From contig NZ_SLVX01000025.1 in NCBI RefSeq assembly GCF_004341885.1, positions 1 through 64,000 on the forward strand: a stretch of DNA of 64,000 nucleotides. Direction: 5' to 3'. This document shows positions 7,007 to 16,089 of this stretch, piece by piece (position 1 is the stretch's first letter; every line of letters begins with the position of its first letter). This stretch comes from Shinella granuli. Lineage in GTDB: Bacteria; Pseudomonadota; Alphaproteobacteria; Rhizobiales; Rhizobiaceae. Both the position numbers and the translations under genes were made by a program. The notes below the pieces were generated by a model, which was not told where the DNA came from, searched no databases, and saw only the letters and a list, made by a program, of their open reading frames with translations.

Positions 7007-9157
7007 CTAGCTTGCTGGTGCGTCCGAGAGCTTCGCGGGCGGTCCCTCGGCTGCCGATGAGGGCGCCGTAGCGGGCGGCAGGGTCAGTCGGAGGCTGTTG
7101 AGACCGACCGACAAGGAGCTCGCGAGCATAGCGAGTGCAGCCAGCGATGGAGACAAGACGCCGAAGATTGCGAAAGGAATGGCGGCGAGGTTGTAGACCA
7201 GGGCGAGGCCGAGATTCTGTCGTGTGACGGATGCGGTGCTGCGCGCAAGGTTCATCCCGGTCAAAAGCCGGCCAATGCCACCTCTGACAATCACCACGTC
7301 GGCGGTCTGGGCTGCGGCACTGTGGGCCCCCGCGACCGATATCCCGCAATCGGCGGCGGCGAGTGCCGGGGCATCGTTCACACCGTCGCCGAGGAACAGG
7401 ACCGGCGAGGCCAAGGCCTTCACGAGTTCGGCCTTCCCGGCCGGCGTGCAGCCGTGACGCACCTTGTCGTGCGGAACGCCGAGCGCGTCGGCGATCCGCA
7501 GAGTCGGCCCGACGGCATCTCCCGAGGCGATCCATGTCTCAACGCCGAGCGCTCGAAGCCGGGCAAGCGTCTCCCGCGCGTCACTGGTCGGGGCATCGGC
7601 CAGGGCGAGCGTCGCGATGCGGATACTGTCCAGGGTTACGGCCAGCGAGGTCAGTCCGTCGTCGCGCTCAATTCCGTGAACAGCGATGCGGTGTCCGGCG
7701 TGATCCTGCGCCTCGGCGCCCCGCTCCAGACGCGTCCCGCCCGCCCCTTCTTCCCGGCCGTGCCGATCGACGACCGCGCGCGCCAGCGGGTGGTCGATTC
7801 CGGTTTCCGCTCGCGCGGCGATTTGCAGAACTTCGGCTTCGGACCAGCCGGACGCCGGAGCAACGTCGACCACGATGGGGCGTCCATGGGTCAAGGTGCC
7901 GGTCTTGTCGAAGATGGCAGTCTTCGGACGGGCGAGCGCCTCGAAGGCGGTGGGATTACGCAAACGTAGGCCAGAGGCCGCGGCGATGCTGGCCGCGCGC
8001 GCCTGAGCGAGCGGAGCGGCGATCGACAACGCACATGGGCAGGCCGCCGCCAGCACGGTCAAGGCTCTGAGGACGGCATCCTGCGGGGTGACGCTAAACA
8101 GCGGTGTCAGGAGCGCGGTCAACAGCGCGAGCGCAGGAATTGCCCAGCTCAGCGCGGCGGCGAGACGATCGGCGCGTGAGGCAGCCGCGCCGCGCCGGGC
8201 AAGCTCGATCGCGATCGCTCCGCCCATCCGGTCGAGATCGCGGTCGCCGAACGCACGGTCGGTCGCGACGACAATGCGCCGCTGGAGATTGACGGAGCCG
8301 GCCTCGACGCGCTGCCCGACCTCGACGGGAATCGCCCGGCTCTCGCCCGTCAACACGGCGCGGTCGACCAGCGTCGCGCCCTCCCGCACGGTTCCATCGA
8401 CGCCAACAGTCATTCCGGCGTCGATGACGACGAGATCACCGATTCCGACCTGCGCGCACAGGACCACCTCGTCTCCCGACGCCGTACGCCTGACGGCGGT
8501 TTCAGCGGCCGCGTCCTCGAGCGCCTTCAGCGCATCGAGGGCGCCGCGACGGGTGGTGGAGTCGAGCAGTCGCCCGACCAGAAGAAGCGTGATCAGCATC
8601 GTCGCTGTGTCGAACCAGACATGGGAGGAGCCGGAGACGAGCGAGGCGATGGAAAGGAGGAAGGCGCCGCCGGCGCCCAGCGCGATCAGCAGGTCCATGC
8701 CGGGCGCGCGCAGGCGGATCGATCGCACAGCCATCCAGAAGATGTCGGCTCCCGCCCAAGCGACAACCGGCAGGGCCAGCAGACCGGACCCGAGCGCGAT
8801 CCACCACGCGACGTCCGGATCGAGAACGGAGACGTAGAGCACGACGGCAAGAGCCATCGACCACATCCCCGACATGACGGCGACGGCAAGGCGCAGCGAG
8901 AGGCGGCTTATATCGGCTGTGAGGATCGCCGAGAGCTCCTCGGGCCGGTGGCGGTCGATCAGCCTGTAACCGGCGCGTGAGACAGCGGCGGCAATGTCGT
9001 CAACGGAGAGCCGCTCCGCGTTCCAATCGACCAGCATTGACGCGGTCAGGTGATGCACCCCGACGGCGCTGACCCCTTCCAGCCGGCCGATCTGCCGTTC
9101 CAGCCCGCGCGCGCAGCCGCCGCAAGCCATGCCACTGACGCCGAACAGGCGGCGCAC
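7007..9157 (-). CDS. Heavy-metal (Cu-type) P1B ATPase, FixI/CcoI-like
   Basis: The product is 716 aa. It has an N-terminal metal-binding GMACGGCARG, a CPC membrane motif in AACPCALS, the phosphorylation site DKTGTLTHG, HP in IDHPLARAV and the hinge GDGVNDAPALAAADCG. The CPC motif indicates Cu+ transport. Position at the end of the oxidase operon suggests it delivers copper for the haem-copper centre, like FixI/CcoI. The start is a GTG at 9157, only 5 bp after the preceding stop. The open frame extends upstream but overlaps the cytochrome gene. Confidence 0.88.
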   Translation of the reverse strand: MRRLFGVSGMACGGCARGLERQIGRLEGVSAVGVHHLTASMLVDWNAERLSVDDIAAAVSRAGYRLIDRHRPEELSAILTADISRLSLRLAVAVMSGMWSMALAVVLYVSVLDPDVAWWIALGSGLLALPVVAWAGADIFWMAVRSIRLRAPGMDLLIALGAGGAFLLSIASLVSGSSHVWFDTATMLITLLLVGRLLDSTTRRGALDALKALEDAAAETAVRRTASGDEVVLCAQVGIGDLVVIDAGMTVGVDGTVREGATLVDRAVLTGESRAIPVEVGQRVEAGSVNLQRRIVVATDRAFGDRDLDRMGGAIAIELARRGAAASRADRLAAALSWAIPALALLTALLTPLFSVTPQDAVLRALTVLAAACPCALSIAAPLAQARAASIAAASGLRLRNPTAFEALARPKTAIFDKTGTLTHGRPIVVDVAPASGWSEAEVLQIAARAETGIDHPLARAVVDRHGREEGAGGTRLERGAEAQDHAGHRIAVHGIERDDGLTSLAVTLDSIRIATLALADAPTSDARETLARLRALGVETWIASGDAVGPTLRIADALGVPHDKVRHGCTPAGKAELVKALASPVLFLGDGVNDAPALAAADCGISVAGAHSAAAQTADVVIVRGGIGRLLTGMNLARSTASVTRQNLGLALVYNLAAIPFAIFGVLSPSLAALAMLASSLSVGLNSLRLTLPPATAPSSAAEGPPAKLSDAPAS

Positions 9158-9162
9158 GGCAC

Positions 9163-10197
9163 TCAGTCCACGGCGCCGACCGGACGTTCCGGATCCGGCG
9201 TGCCCACCCCGAGCAGCACCCCGTTGACGGTCTGACCGTAGTAGATCTGATCGCCGTCGTGGTACTGCTTGCGTGTTTCCTCGATCGTCTTGCCTTTCTG
9301 TCTCGCATCCTTCGGGCGCTCGAAGCTGTTGATGTAGGCAGCGACGTCCCAGGCGTCCTGATCGGTCAGTCGGCCGGGCTGCGACAACGGCATGTTGTGC
9401 TTGATGAAAGCGGCCGCGGTGTCGATGCGCGCCATGCCGGCGCCCCAATTATAGGAACTGGCGCCCCAGAGCGGCGGGAAGACATAGCGCCCGTTGATGT
9501 CCTTCTGGCCCTGTCCGTCACCGCCATGGCACACGGCGCAATTGGCCGCGAACACCTGCGCGCCGCGTTCGGGGGAGTAGCCGAGCTCCGTCTTGGCAAC
9601 CTTGCCGAAGCCGACACCCTCCAGCTCCTTGTTCGTCGGCGCGTTGGTCGCCAGCCAGAAGAAATAGCTTTCGAGATCGCGATAGATGTCGTCGCCATGC
9701 GGCGGCGGGCCGCCGTTGACCGAGTGCTGGGCATTCATCGAGAAAGTGAAGCAGCCCTGGACACGGTCTTCCATGGTGTTGATCTGCTTGTTCTTCGACC
9801 GGTATTTCGGGTACTGGACCCAGGCAGCCCACATAGGCGCCGAGAAGGGCTGGCGGCCGGCGCCGAGATGGCAGTTCGAACAGGACAGGCCATTGCCGAC
9901 ATACTGCGAGGCGTTGGTCGAGGTGTTCATGAAGATCGCCTGCCCGCGCCGGACAGCAGCACCGAATTGGTCGTTCGGAATCTGGTCGTCGGTCGGTGGC
10001 TGGAAGAAGCCGGCGGTCGCATGGCCAGCGGTGTCCTGCGCAGTCTGTCGACCCGGAATGAAACCACTCTCATAGGCGAGTGCGCCGAGCGCGGCGACGA
10101 TCAGGCCCGCTCCGGCCGCATGGATCCACATTCGCGCGATGCGTCCCTTCTGGGGATCGGCGGGTTTTGCGCTTACGCTTTGCACAGGCTCCGTCAT
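9163..10197 (-). CDS. tsdA: TsdA-like dihaem thiosulfate dehydrogenase, membrane-anchored
   Basis: The product is 344 aa with one N-terminal membrane helix (about 27-43). Two c-type haem sites are seen, CSNCH at 106-110 and CAVCH at 220-224. A cysteine (C149, EDRVQGCF) lies 39 residues after the first haem histidine, where TsdA carries its axial haem ligand. YVFPPLWGASSYNWGAGM is a TsdA family signature. TsdA oxidises thiosulfate to tetrathionate in the periplasm. The ATGA overlap with the upstream cytochrome and position in an oxidase operon suggest electrons go straight to the cbb3-type oxidase. Confidence 0.82.
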   Translation of the reverse strand: MTEPVQSVSAKPADPQKGRIARMWIHAAGAGLIVAALGALAYESGFIPGRQTAQDTAGHATAGFFQPPTDDQIPNDQFGAAVRRGQAIFMNTSTNASQYVGNGLSCSNCHLGAGRQPFSAPMWAAWVQYPKYRSKNKQINTMEDRVQGCFTFSMNAQHSVNGGPPPHGDDIYRDLESYFFWLATNAPTNKELEGVGFGKVAKTELGYSPERGAQVFAANCAVCHGGDGQGQKDINGRYVFPPLWGASSYNWGAGMARIDTAAAFIKHNMPLSQPGRLTDQDAWDVAAYINSFERPKDARQKGKTIEETRKQYHDGDQIYYGQTVNGVLLGVGTPDPERPVGAVD

Positions 10198-11441
10198 GGC
10201 CGTTCTCCGATCTTTGCAATCTTGGCGTCTTCTCCTGCCGGCACGGGGGGAAGCGAGGCGAGATAGTCTGCGACCGCCCTGCGATCGGCGTCGGAGAGCG
10301 CGCGGGAAATTCGTCCCATCAGGTCGAGCGAGGAATTGTTGCGCTGTCCACCGACCCAAGCGGCGAGTTGGCTTGCCGTGTAGGAGGCGTGCTGGGCGGC
10401 GAGTGCGGGAAACTCCGGCGAGACGCCGAAGCCCGAGGGTCCGTGGCAGGAGAAGCAGGCAGGCACGTTGCGGCTCCAGTCGCCGTGCAACGCCAGCGCC
10501 TCGCCGCGCGCGAGATTGCCGCCGAGTTCCGGTTTGGCGTTAGAAGGTACGCGCAGGCCGGCATAGTATTCGCCGAGCTGGCGCTTCTCCTCGTCGGTCA
10601 GCGACGCCACCACGATCTTCATGGATTCGTTCTGGCGACGCCCGCTATGGAAATCGTCGATCTGCTTGACGATGTAATCGGCGGGAAGGCCCGCCAGACG
10701 CGGGACGTTTTCCTTGCCCTGGCCTAGATCGCCGTGACAGCTCGCGCAGGCCCATTGCTCGCCGCGCCCGGTAAAGATCATCGCGGAGACGTCCGGGCTG
10801 AGGGAGACGGCAGTCTGCTCCACGAAGGGGGGCTGACTGCCGAGTTCGAGTGCGGTTGAGGACGCGATCTCCGTCCCGCCTTTGAAGCTGCCCTCGTCCG
10901 CGAGCTCGCCGCGCAGCTTCGCGACGGCTGCCGCTTCGATCGTTTCGGACGACTTGCCGAAGCGGTGCGCCACATAGGTCGCGAGTTCGCCGAGCTCGAC
11001 ATCGGTCAACACGCTGGCGAAGCTCGGCATGTGGCCGTTGAAATTGTGATCGCCGACGCGGATCGGCCCATCGATGCCGCGCAACAGGATCGTCGAGACG
11101 AGCTCGGGGCCTTGCGCGACGAAGGCGGAGCCGGCGAGCGGGGGAATAGCGCCGCGCACGCCCATGCCGTCAGGCTGGTGGCATGTCGAGCAGCGGGCGA
11201 CGAAGAGCGCGGAGCCTGGCTCCGTACCGGCGCCCGTCGCCACACGGCTTTCCGCGATGCGCTCATCGCGCGCTGCCGCGACATCCTCGCGCGTGTCGAA
11301 CAGCGTCGCCGCGCCCCAGATGCCGAGGCCGACGGCGATAGCGATCAGCGGCCATGGCATCTTGCCATGAAGCTCGTAGGGCTCGAAGTTCTCGTCGGGC
11401 CGTCCGGCAGAGTCCTTGCGGGGAGATTTGTCTGCCGTCAT
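10194..11441 (-). CDS. Membrane-anchored trihaem cytochrome c (CcoP position)
   Basis: The product is 415 aa with one N-terminal helix (about 30-47). Three haem-c sites are seen: CSTCH 84-88, CASCH 232-236 and CFSCH 329-333. It occupies the place of CcoP after ccoN and ccoO, but canonical CcoP is dihaem and about 300 aa. It probably relays electrons between the TsdA-like partner and CcoO/CcoN. Genes on both sides overlap by 4 bp. Confidence 0.82.
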   Translation of the reverse strand: MTADKSPRKDSAGRPDENFEPYELHGKMPWPLIAIAVGLGIWGAATLFDTREDVAAARDERIAESRVATGAGTEPGSALFVARCSTCHQPDGMGVRGAIPPLAGSAFVAQGPELVSTILLRGIDGPIRVGDHNFNGHMPSFASVLTDVELGELATYVAHRFGKSSETIEAAAVAKLRGELADEGSFKGGTEIASSTALELGSQPPFVEQTAVSLSPDVSAMIFTGRGEQWACASCHGDLGQGKENVPRLAGLPADYIVKQIDDFHSGRRQNESMKIVVASLTDEEKRQLGEYYAGLRVPSNAKPELGGNLARGEALALHGDWSRNVPACFSCHGPSGFGVSPEFPALAAQHASYTASQLAAWVGGQRNNSSLDLMGRISRALSDADRRAVADYLASLPPVPAGEDAKIAKIGERP

Positions 11442-12058
11442 CGCGCGCCCTCCGGACGGTTGTAGCCGTCGTCGCGCAGCGCGTTGGCGGGCGCGGGATA
11501 GGTCCGGTCGAGCGATTGCAGGTAGGCCGTCAGGTCGAGCGCTTCCTGCCTGGCGATCACGACGCCGGATTTCGGCGCGTATTCCGATGGAAGGGCGACG
11601 ACGACATCGCCGGGCGCAGCCGCCCCCTTTTCTTCGAACAGGAAGGGATAGGCCGGCATGATGCTCCAGTCGAAGATGGCGCGCGGCTGGTAGAGATGGG
11701 TCAGATGCCAGTCACGCGAGGGAAGGCGCGCGCCGACATTGAGGAGGTCCGGTCCGGTGCGCATCGTGCCGAGCTGGTGCGGACGGTCGTAGGTGTAGTC
11801 GGCGGCAATCGCCGGCCGGCCCCAGCCACGCACGCCGTCAGGCGCCTGGTCGGGCGAGCGCGGCTGCTGGCTGTGACAGTAGACACAGCCGAGCGAGACA
11901 TAGACCTCGCGCCCGCGCAATTGTTGCTCGGTATAAGGCTTGAGCTCCGGCGGGATGTCGTGCCGGCTGATCTGGATGCCGGGCGCGATGACGAGCATGA
12001 GGGTCGCGAAAGCGAGAATGCCGAGGGCCAGAATGGAAAGAGGGAGATAGCGGTTCAT
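11438..12058 (-). CDS. ccoO: cbb3-type oxidase subunit II (monohaem cytochrome c)
   Basis: The product is 206 aa with an N-terminal membrane helix (about 5-27). One haem site lies in GREVYVSLGCVYCHSQQ, followed by RTGPDLLNVGAR, typical of CcoO/FixO. It passes electrons to the catalytic subunit. It is translationally coupled to ccoN upstream and to the trihaem cytochrome downstream. Confidence 0.9.
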   Translation of the reverse strand: MNRYLPLSILALGILAFATLMLVIAPGIQISRHDIPPELKPYTEQQLRGREVYVSLGCVYCHSQQPRSPDQAPDGVRGWGRPAIAADYTYDRPHQLGTMRTGPDLLNVGARLPSRDWHLTHLYQPRAIFDWSIMPAYPFLFEEKGAAAPGDVVVALPSEYAPKSGVVIARQEALDLTAYLQSLDRTYPAPANALRDDGYNRPEGAR

Positions 12059-13629
12059 TCTGCGGGCACCACCTTTGCGGCGGCCATTGCCCGGCGCGGA
12101 AGAAGGATAGCGGCGACGTTGATTGCGAAGACGATGTGGCCGAGCGTCATCAGGCCGCCGCCGACGCTGCGAGCTTCGAGATAGGGAATCGTGACCGTCA
12201 CGCTGTCGGAGAACGGGCGGGTCGCGTCGAGCATGGCTAGGCCCTGAAGCACGCCTCCGATCGAAAGCCCGAAGAAGTAGATCGCGAAGCCGACGACGAT
12301 CAGCCAGAAATGCGCGTTGATAAGCGCCGGCCAGGGAAAGGCCCGTCCGGTCATGCGCGGCAGCATGTGATAGGCGGCGCCGAACATGACGAGTGTCACG
12401 AAGGCATAGGCACCGAGATGGGCGTGGCCGACCGTATAGTGGGTGAAATGGGTGACGGTGTTGATCGAGCGCAGCGCCTCGGTCGAGCCCTGGAACGAGG
12501 CGAGCGTGTACATGACCGCGCCGAAGGAGATGAAGCGCAGCGGCAGCGATTCCTTCAGCGCCCAGAGATTGCGCGCGACGGTGACGTGCTGATTGATGGC
12601 GACCGCGATTACCGGGATGAACATCATCACCGAATGGACGATCGACAGGGTCACAACCCAGGTGGGCACCGGCCCGCCGATCAGATGATGGATGCCCACC
12701 TGGCTGTAAAAGAGCGCGAGGCCCCAGAACCCAAGCAATGAGACGGAATAGGAGTAGATCGGCTTGCCGATGATCTTCGGGATGAAATAATAGGCCGTGC
12801 CGACCCCGAGCGGCGTCAGCCAGAGCCCCAGCACATTATGGGCGAACCACCAGTTGACGGTCGCCTCTTCGACGCCGGAATGGATGTAGGGGATGTTGGC
12901 GATGACGAAGAGACAGGGGAACCACAGGATGCCGGCGAGGAAATACCAGCCGGACACATAGATGTGGTGCACCTGCCGGGCGATCGTCGTTTTGACCAGA
13001 GGGATGACAAAAAACACACCGGCGAGCGCCAGCAGCATGTCGAGCTGCCAGGGGATTTCCAGCCATTCCTCGCCATCGGTCCAGCCGTTGGCGATGGCAA
13101 TGGCTCCAAGACAGACGGCGATGTTCCAGAGGATCGCGCCGATGATCGGCAGCCGCGGGGCACGCAACGGCGTGTGGAAGATGCGCGGCAGGATCCAGAT
13201 CATCGAGGCCACGCCCATCTGCGAGAGCCAGCCGTATATGACGAGGTTGAGGTGCAGAGTGCGGACGCGGCCGAAGGTGAGCGGCGCATAGGCCGAAAGC
13301 CAGTCGTGCCAGTGCAGCTTCAGCGAGGCGATCAAGCCGAAGGTCGAGCCGACGATCAGCCAGACGGTCGCCGCGACCAGAAGCACGGTGACGGGCTTCT
13401 TGGAAATTCGATCGATCCCGGAGGTAGCCGCGTCGAAGTAATGGCGTCTGGCAGGCGAGTGTTCGGCATCGGGACTGTCGAGGTGGCCTTCATCGCCGGC
13501 CGCGAAAATGACTTTGGCGTCGTCCTGATCGAGCTTGAGCTGCCGGTTGCTGATCGCCCAGATCAGGAAGGCGAGCGCGAGCAACGATACGGCGAAGCTC
13601 AACGCCAGCAATAGTCCCATCGTCACCAT
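12055..13629 (-). CDS. ccoN: cbb3-type oxidase catalytic subunit I with CcoS-like N-terminal extension
   Basis: The product is 524 aa with about 12-13 membrane helices. Haem and Cu ligand motifs are present: HLNLVIYGW, WWFAHNVLG, VGIHHLIGG and VGHAHLGAYAF. The first 50 residues (one helix, then FLIWAISNRQLKLDQDDAKV) resemble CcoS, a small separate protein in canonical systems, so this looks like a CcoS-CcoN fusion. The ATG at 13629 is preceded by GGGAGGGATAGCGC. It reduces oxygen with electrons from CcoO. The operon begins here, behind a CTTAAG box. Confidence 0.92.
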   Translation of the reverse strand: MVTMGLLLALSFAVSLLALAFLIWAISNRQLKLDQDDAKVIFAAGDEGHLDSPDAEHSPARRHYFDAATSGIDRISKKPVTVLLVAATVWLIVGSTFGLIASLKLHWHDWLSAYAPLTFGRVRTLHLNLVIYGWLSQMGVASMIWILPRIFHTPLRAPRLPIIGAILWNIAVCLGAIAIANGWTDGEEWLEIPWQLDMLLALAGVFFVIPLVKTTIARQVHHIYVSGWYFLAGILWFPCLFVIANIPYIHSGVEEATVNWWFAHNVLGLWLTPLGVGTAYYFIPKIIGKPIYSYSVSLLGFWGLALFYSQVGIHHLIGGPVPTWVVTLSIVHSVMMFIPVIAVAINQHVTVARNLWALKESLPLRFISFGAVMYTLASFQGSTEALRSINTVTHFTHYTVGHAHLGAYAFVTLVMFGAAYHMLPRMTGRAFPWPALINAHFWLIVVGFAIYFFGLSIGGVLQGLAMLDATRPFSDSVTVTIPYLEARSVGGGLMTLGHIVFAINVAAILLPRRAMAAAKVVPAE

Positions 13630-13698
13630 GCGCTATCCCTCCCGCTCGCGTCCTGGCTCTTGCGGCAGGCACACGGAGTTCAGCGCTCGGAAACCAAC

Positions 13699-13715
13699 CT
13701 TAAGGCAAGCTTAAG
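13699..13715 (-). promoter_or_regulatory. QseB/PmrA-type box upstream of the cbb3-type operon
   Basis: The sequence is CTTAAG-GCAAG-CTTAAG, two perfect half-sites 70 bp upstream of ccoN and beyond the end of the second tsdA-like gene. It would control the five-gene oxidase operon. Confidence 0.8.
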
Positions 13716-13745
13716 AGAAGCGATCCAGCCACAAAAAAGTCACGT

Positions 13746-14657
13746 TTAGTACCGGGCGTCCTTGGGCTTCTTGACGCCCTTCCAGTCGTTCACCTTGCCG
13801 GCGAAATCGGGCCGCGGCATGTGGGTGAAGAATTCCGCGACGTCGACGGCATCCTGATCCGACAGCACCCCGCCGGCTCCGAGCGGCGCCTCCAGATGCA
13901 TGGCCGGCGGCATGGCGTATTTGACGAACTGCGCCGCCTTGTAGGTCCGGGCAAGGCCTGCGCCAATGTTTAACGATTCATCACCCCAGAGCGGCGGGAA
14001 GATGTAATCTCCGGCCTGATCCTTCATGCCCTGGCCGTGGGCCCCATGGCAGGAGGCGCACTGGGCGGCGTAGATCGTCCTCCCCCTCTCGGGATCGGGC
14101 ACCAGGCTCTCGTCGATCGGCCCGGCGTTGCGCACGGCTGTCTTGTCGCCTTTCGCCACCCCCTGGCGCAGCCAGTCCATATAGGCGAGCATCGCATGCA
14201 TCTCGGTGCTGTCTGTGCCGAGCGGCTTGCCGTTCATCGAGCGCTGGAAGCAGCCGTTGATGCGCATGGTCAGATCGACCTCGCGGTTGGCGCGCGGATT
14301 GAAGGACGGATAGCTGTTGGTCGTGTTGATGTAGGGATTGGCGTCGGACAGCTTTCCCTGAGCCATGTGGCACGAATTGCAGTTGAGACCATTGCCGACA
14401 TTCGCAGGCAGCAGGCGCGCGGTCTCGTTGAGGAGCCGCTGTCCAAGCCGAATGGCATCGGCGTTCGGTTCCGCCGCAATGGTATTGTCCGCCGGAATTC
14501 GATAGTCGCCGATCCTCTTGCCGTTGGCATCCAGCACTGCGATCGCGTCCACGGCCGGCGCGTCAAGTGTCGGCTCGTGCAGGAACGCGAATGCTCCTGC
14601 TGTCGCAGCGACCGCCACGATGGCAGCTCCGGTCAGTGTAAGGGAGCGCTTGTTCAT
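13746..14657 (-). CDS. tsdA: Second TsdA-like dihaem thiosulfate dehydrogenase
   Basis: The product is 303 aa with a signal or anchor helix at about 8-26. Haem sites are CNSCH 93-97 and CASCH 200-204. C136 in MRINGCFQRSMNGKPLG lies 39 residues after H97, the expected place of the TsdA axial cysteine, and the RINxCFxRSMNG signature is classic TsdA. YIFPPLWGDESLNIGAGL follows. It is probably secreted or anchored in the periplasm. It is coupled by ATGA overlap to the trihaem cytochrome upstream. It is clearly diverged from the copy at 9163. Confidence 0.85.
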   Translation of the reverse strand: MNKRSLTLTGAAIVAVAATAGAFAFLHEPTLDAPAVDAIAVLDANGKRIGDYRIPADNTIAAEPNADAIRLGQRLLNETARLLPANVGNGLNCNSCHMAQGKLSDANPYINTTNSYPSFNPRANREVDLTMRINGCFQRSMNGKPLGTDSTEMHAMLAYMDWLRQGVAKGDKTAVRNAGPIDESLVPDPERGRTIYAAQCASCHGAHGQGMKDQAGDYIFPPLWGDESLNIGAGLARTYKAAQFVKYAMPPAMHLEAPLGAGGVLSDQDAVDVAEFFTHMPRPDFAGKVNDWKGVKKPKDARY

Positions 14658-16006
14658 TTTTGTTCTCCCGGCACGTAGTGTTTCGGTTTGCGCTCAATCT
14701 CGTGGCGCATACGCGAGATGTCGGCTTCACTGATCTCGCTGCCGTGATTGCCCCAGCCGTTGCGGATAAAGTTCAGGACGTCGGCGACCTCGCGGTTGGT
14801 GAGGCTGGCGAAGCCCGGCATGGTGAAGGCCATTGTGTCGTGCGGGGTCTTCGGCATCCGCCCTCCGGCGAGCGTCACCTGAATGAGCGAGCTCGGATCG
14901 TCGGCGAACACCATCGAATTTCCGGCGAGCGCCGGATAGATGCGTGGCGCCCCCTTGCCGTCCATACGGTGACAGATCGCGCAGTGCTCGACATAGGAGG
15001 TGGCGCCCGGTGCGCTGTAGTCGCCGGCCTTGAGCGCCGCGGTGGTGATATCCTCTTTCGGCTGCCATGTCGGACTGCGGCCGTCGCGAGCTTTCAGGGA
15101 TTTCAGATAGGTCGCGATCGCCGTGAGGTCTTCGTTCGACAGATGCTGGGTCGAATGCTCGACGACATCCGACATTGAGCCGAAGGCGGCGGTCTTGTCG
15201 TTGCGTCCGGTCTTCAGGAAGTCGACGATTTCGGCGGTCGTCCATGTCGAGAGGCCGGTGTCCTCGCCGCGCAGGTTCTTCGCGTACCAACCCTCAAGAA
15301 CCGAGCCCGACAGGAAGCGGCTGTTGGCGCCGTCGGCAAGCGCCGTCTCCTGAAACGCGATGCCGCGCGGCGTATGACAGGCGCCGCAATGGGCGAGCCC
15401 CTCGACCAGATAGGCCCCACGCTCAAGCTGCGCATCCGTGACCGTGGTGGTGAAGTGGCGGGGCTGGGCGAAAGCGAGCTGCCAGTAAGCGAGCGGCCAG
15501 CGCATGCTGAGCGGCCACGGCATGGTCGTTGGCTGGTTGTCCTGCCGAACGGCCGGGACGCTCGACATGAAGTAGGCGTAGAGTGCCTTGATGTCGTCGT
15601 CGCGGACGACGGCATAGGAGACATAGGGCATGGCCGGGTAGAGATGCGTGCCGTCCGGTCGGACACCCTTGCGCACGGCCCGCTCGAAATCTCCATAGCT
15701 GTAGCCGCCGATCCCCGTGTCCTTTTCCGGGGTGATATTCGTGGAATAGATCGTGCCCATCGGTGTCTGCATGCCGAGCCCTCCAGCGAAGGGCTTGCCG
15801 CCGGGGGCGGTGTGGCAGGCGATGCAATCGCCGGCATGGGCGAGATATTCGCCCTGCCGGATCAGGGTCGCATCCGTACTATCGACGGACGCTTCGGTCT
15901 TCGGCTTGAACCAATACGGCGTCGAGATGGCGATGGCGTAGGACAGACCAAGCCCGCATACGCCGGCAAATGCGAGTTTGAGCAACAGTTTCACGACACG
16001 TTCCAT
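14654..16006 (-). CDS. Membrane-bound trihaem cytochrome c (AdhB/gluconate-dehydrogenase cytochrome type)
   Basis: The product is 450 aa with an N-terminal helix (about 8-28). Three haem-c motifs are seen: CIACH 61-65, CGACH 207-211 and CAICH 342-346. Its architecture matches the cytochrome subunit of periplasmic alcohol or gluconate dehydrogenases, which passes electrons to quinone. Here no flavin or PQQ dehydrogenase is present. The coupled partner is a TsdA-like protein, so it probably links thiosulfate oxidation to the membrane chain. A TTTACATAAT operator-like site lies directly upstream. Confidence 0.83.
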   Translation of the reverse strand: MERVVKLLLKLAFAGVCGLGLSYAIAISTPYWFKPKTEASVDSTDATLIRQGEYLAHAGDCIACHTAPGGKPFAGGLGMQTPMGTIYSTNITPEKDTGIGGYSYGDFERAVRKGVRPDGTHLYPAMPYVSYAVVRDDDIKALYAYFMSSVPAVRQDNQPTTMPWPLSMRWPLAYWQLAFAQPRHFTTTVTDAQLERGAYLVEGLAHCGACHTPRGIAFQETALADGANSRFLSGSVLEGWYAKNLRGEDTGLSTWTTAEIVDFLKTGRNDKTAAFGSMSDVVEHSTQHLSNEDLTAIATYLKSLKARDGRSPTWQPKEDITTAALKAGDYSAPGATSYVEHCAICHRMDGKGAPRIYPALAGNSMVFADDPSSLIQVTLAGGRMPKTPHDTMAFTMPGFASLTNREVADVLNFIRNGWGNHGSEISEADISRMRHEIERKPKHYVPGEQK

Positions 16007-16013
16007 GACTTTC

Positions 16014-16030
16014 TTTAATTATGTAAATAT
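16014..16030 (-). promoter_or_regulatory. TTACATA-type site upstream of the trihaem cytochrome/tsdA operon
   Basis: The plus-strand sequence is TTTAATTATGTAAATAT. Its complement contains TTACATAATTA, identical over 11 bp to the complement of the cydA/peroxiredoxin site. It lies only about 8 bp before the start codon, a position that would block transcription or translation start. Confidence 0.5.
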
Positions 16031-16089
16031 CCTAACTTTCCTCCATCCCGCTTTGATTTCAATCAATGAGAACGGGGACGCTTCAGCAC

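Noticed and set aside
9000..9448. Longer N-terminus for the copper ATPase
   Set aside because: The added part lies in the TsdA-like gene in another frame. The GTG at 9157 starts just before the metal-binding GMACGGC motif.
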